Source: Corbicula japonica (Eukaryota; Mollusca; Bivalvia; Venerida; Cyrenidae). Taken from it: a stretch of DNA of 64,000 nucleotides. How positions within the stretch are numbered: the first letter of the stretch is position 1; every line of letters begins with the position of its first letter. Below, piece by piece: positions 58,301-61,300 of this stretch. The position numbers were made by a program, and so were the translations under genes. Location: contig JAZAYU010000010.1 of NCBI GenBank assembly GCA_038501625.1, positions 9,383,380 through 9,447,379 of the forward strand, given 5' to 3'. The notes beneath the pieces were generated by a model that did not search any database, had not been told where the DNA came from, and saw only the letters and a list, made by a program, of their open reading frames with translations.

Positions 58301-61300
58301 AAGCCAAGCTTAAAAATATTATTCCAATGTGCACAGGTAATTAAGTTAGTTGTAAATCCTAACAGCATGCTTGTTTATCCTTTAACCTTTACTCCAAAAA
58401 TAAAGTTATTATCATGGGAGAACAGTTTAGATCCAGATCAGCCAGGCTGGTCAGAATCTTCACTGGTTGCCCATGTAATAAAAGGCATAGATCAAGAGCA
58501 ACCAGCCCAGTTGGGTATTCTGATCAGGGTCTACACTGACATTTGCACTGAGCTCAATATCATAAAACTGAGATTGGAGACCAGTCTCAAATCTCAAGCA
58601 TCTGATTGGCTGAATTGAATACTTACTTCCAACCAAAAAGCAAACAATGTAGATCTAAATAAGACTTTTGATCTGGATCTACTAACACTGGGGGTCCAAG
58701 TAATCAACAGTTTATCATGAATGAAAGGGTTACAATTGAATTTTGAGTGATTTTTTTGGGACTTACATCCACAAGATGGGTATCGGAATTTTCTGAACTG
58801 TTGGGCGTAGTTCCAGCTGCCCGTAGGATCACAGGTAAACAAGTCTGGATGAGTGCGGTCAACCATGTAGGTTGTAGGTGTTTTGCACGAGATCATGCAT
58901 CCTTTCCGGCCTGATAATGTGTCTACGGTACATGACTGTTGTCCATTGTAAGGGTCTGGTGGATTTTCACATTCTGAAGCTAAAAAAGAAAAATAAAAAT
59001 TCTGTGAATTAAAATAATTCAACAGTATACCTACATATACAGCACATTTTACAGGTATTCAACAATTGTTAACTGATATTGTAATAGATAAAAACAAGAT
59101 TTGTTTTCATACAACTTTAAAATTTAAAAAGTCTCAAAAAACATTGATATATACAGTAAATATTATTTCTTTTAAACATAATATTATTTTGTTTACACAA
59201 AATAATACACAAAATTTTGTTTACACAAAATAATACCCCTTAAAATATGAAAAATGTCCCCTTATGGGTTCCATAAATTTCTAACCCTTATCTTAAACAT
59301 AGCTTTTTTTTTGATAGTACTGGTATATTTTTCATCAAAGTATAGTTCAGTCAAACCTGTCTTCAAAGAACTGTCAATGGAAAATTGGGAAGTGGTCTTT
59401 GAAGGCAAGTTCACAAGTGAATTTGTTTTTTAAATCAGTCAGCAGGACAAATAAAATGTGGTCTTTATCTACAGGTAATCTTGGTTAACAGATGGTTTTT
59501 AAAACAGTACTTAAAATACCTCACCCCTCCTCTGAGACTCAATTTTGTTATGACTAAAAGGAAGGGCCATAACTCTGGTGAAAATTGTTGCAAGACAATG
59601 TCCCTTACAACAAGCTATACATAATGTCTTATCATCTGTGCAAGTTTGAAAGAAATCAACCAAATAGAAAATGTGGAGTTGATGACACAAAATTTTATAA
59701 TTAAAATTAACAACGGGCCATGACTGTGGTAAAATGGCTGCAGGAAAAAATCTTTTCTTTACAACCATCTACACATCCAGCTTGATCATCTGTGCTAGTT
59801 TGAAAGAAATCCGCCTGATAGTAAAGAGAAGTTGATGTCACAAGATTAAATTACTGAATTAACAAAGGGCCAAAACACTGGTAAAAATGGCCACAGTAAA
59901 AAATCTTTTCTTTACAATCTTCTAATCTTCATGCTTAATAATCTGTTCAAGTTTAAAAGAAATCTGCCTGATAGTTTATGAGGAGTTGATGCCACAAGAC
60001 TTGGAGATGTACGTATGGATGGATGTACAGACAGACAAGTGCAACTTTATATGCCTACCACTTCATGGGGGCATAACAAAACTAGAAGTACTGGCTAAAA
60101 GTAACACAGTTTAAGAATATCTAAAACTTACATTTTACATAAAGTCTGAAGTTACAATAGTCCGCATTTCTATTGCTGTCCACACCAACATATGTGATGT
60201 CATAGATTCCCCATGTGTATGTACTTCCTAATAAAAGAAAACAGATCAAATCCTGTTGCGGGGCAATCCACAAGTGTATATGATTTTTTCCGCATAAAAC
60301 ATAAACTTAGTCTAATGTTTAACTCCATATATACATGTAGTAAGTTTATCGCTTGTGCTTGGCCAGCAAGCAACACCGAGCCAACAACCCCTCGAGTACC
60401 AAATATAACAGGAGGGGAGAAAATGTGTAAGCCTCAACCAGGATTCAAACCTCAAAACTCCAGCTTACCATGCAATTGCTTTACCAATTGAGCTACCGAG
60501 GCGCCTGATTATTTACTGTTATCACAAGCCCCATTTTGTCATGTTGCATCACATGTAATAACATTCAAAATCACCTACCTGGTTGATTGGTGGGTTGAAT
60601 TAAAGAGCCATTGACTCCAAGATTGCTAAATGATGGTGGAGTCCATGTTGCCATGGAGATACGATCCTTTGAGTAGACCTGTATATCACTGGGACAGTTC
60701 TGTGCCACCGGCATTGTGCTCCCTACAACAAATTGCTTATTTTTACCTATTTCTAGTCTTCAACCCTTAACTTCATTGATAAATATGGCTGATGTAAATC
60801 CAGATCAGCCTTTGTGAAGTCTGACCAGGATCTACACTTGTTGCTTTTATATTTTCATAGGTTATTTCAAACCAAAAGGCGAACAGTGTAGATCCTGCAT
60901 AAATGTTCTGACTTATCTGGATCTACACTGTTTACCCATTGGATTGAAGCTGTATACATGGAGTAAAGGGTTAGCATGCTCATTATAAATAAAGGATCAT
61001 ATGCAATCACTTTAAACCAGGTTCAGTCTGCACATCTTTAACCCTTTACACCAGAGGTACGACTTATCAAAACTGTGTAGATAAGGATGAGTCAGTATAT
61101 CTGTGCCACCTTATCAGGATCTATACAAAAATGGCTTACTGAATTATTATTTCAGACCACAAAGCAAACAGTGTAATGAATATGGCTTTGTTTGTTTGTG
61201 TGACAAGTGTAGATCCAAATCAGTGGGAAAATCCATGCCATCTGATCCGGATCTACACTTGTCACACATACAAATTAAGCCATATCCAAAGAGTAAAGAA

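Noticed and set aside
58594..58766. Reading frame continuing past the Sushi exon
   Set aside because: It runs through the donor into MITE-derived sequence; the splice site at 58761-58766 ends the exon.
60430..60508. tRNA gene on the minus strand
   Set aside because: A and B boxes are present but the anticodon arm and acceptor stem do not pair; it continues into a SINE body.
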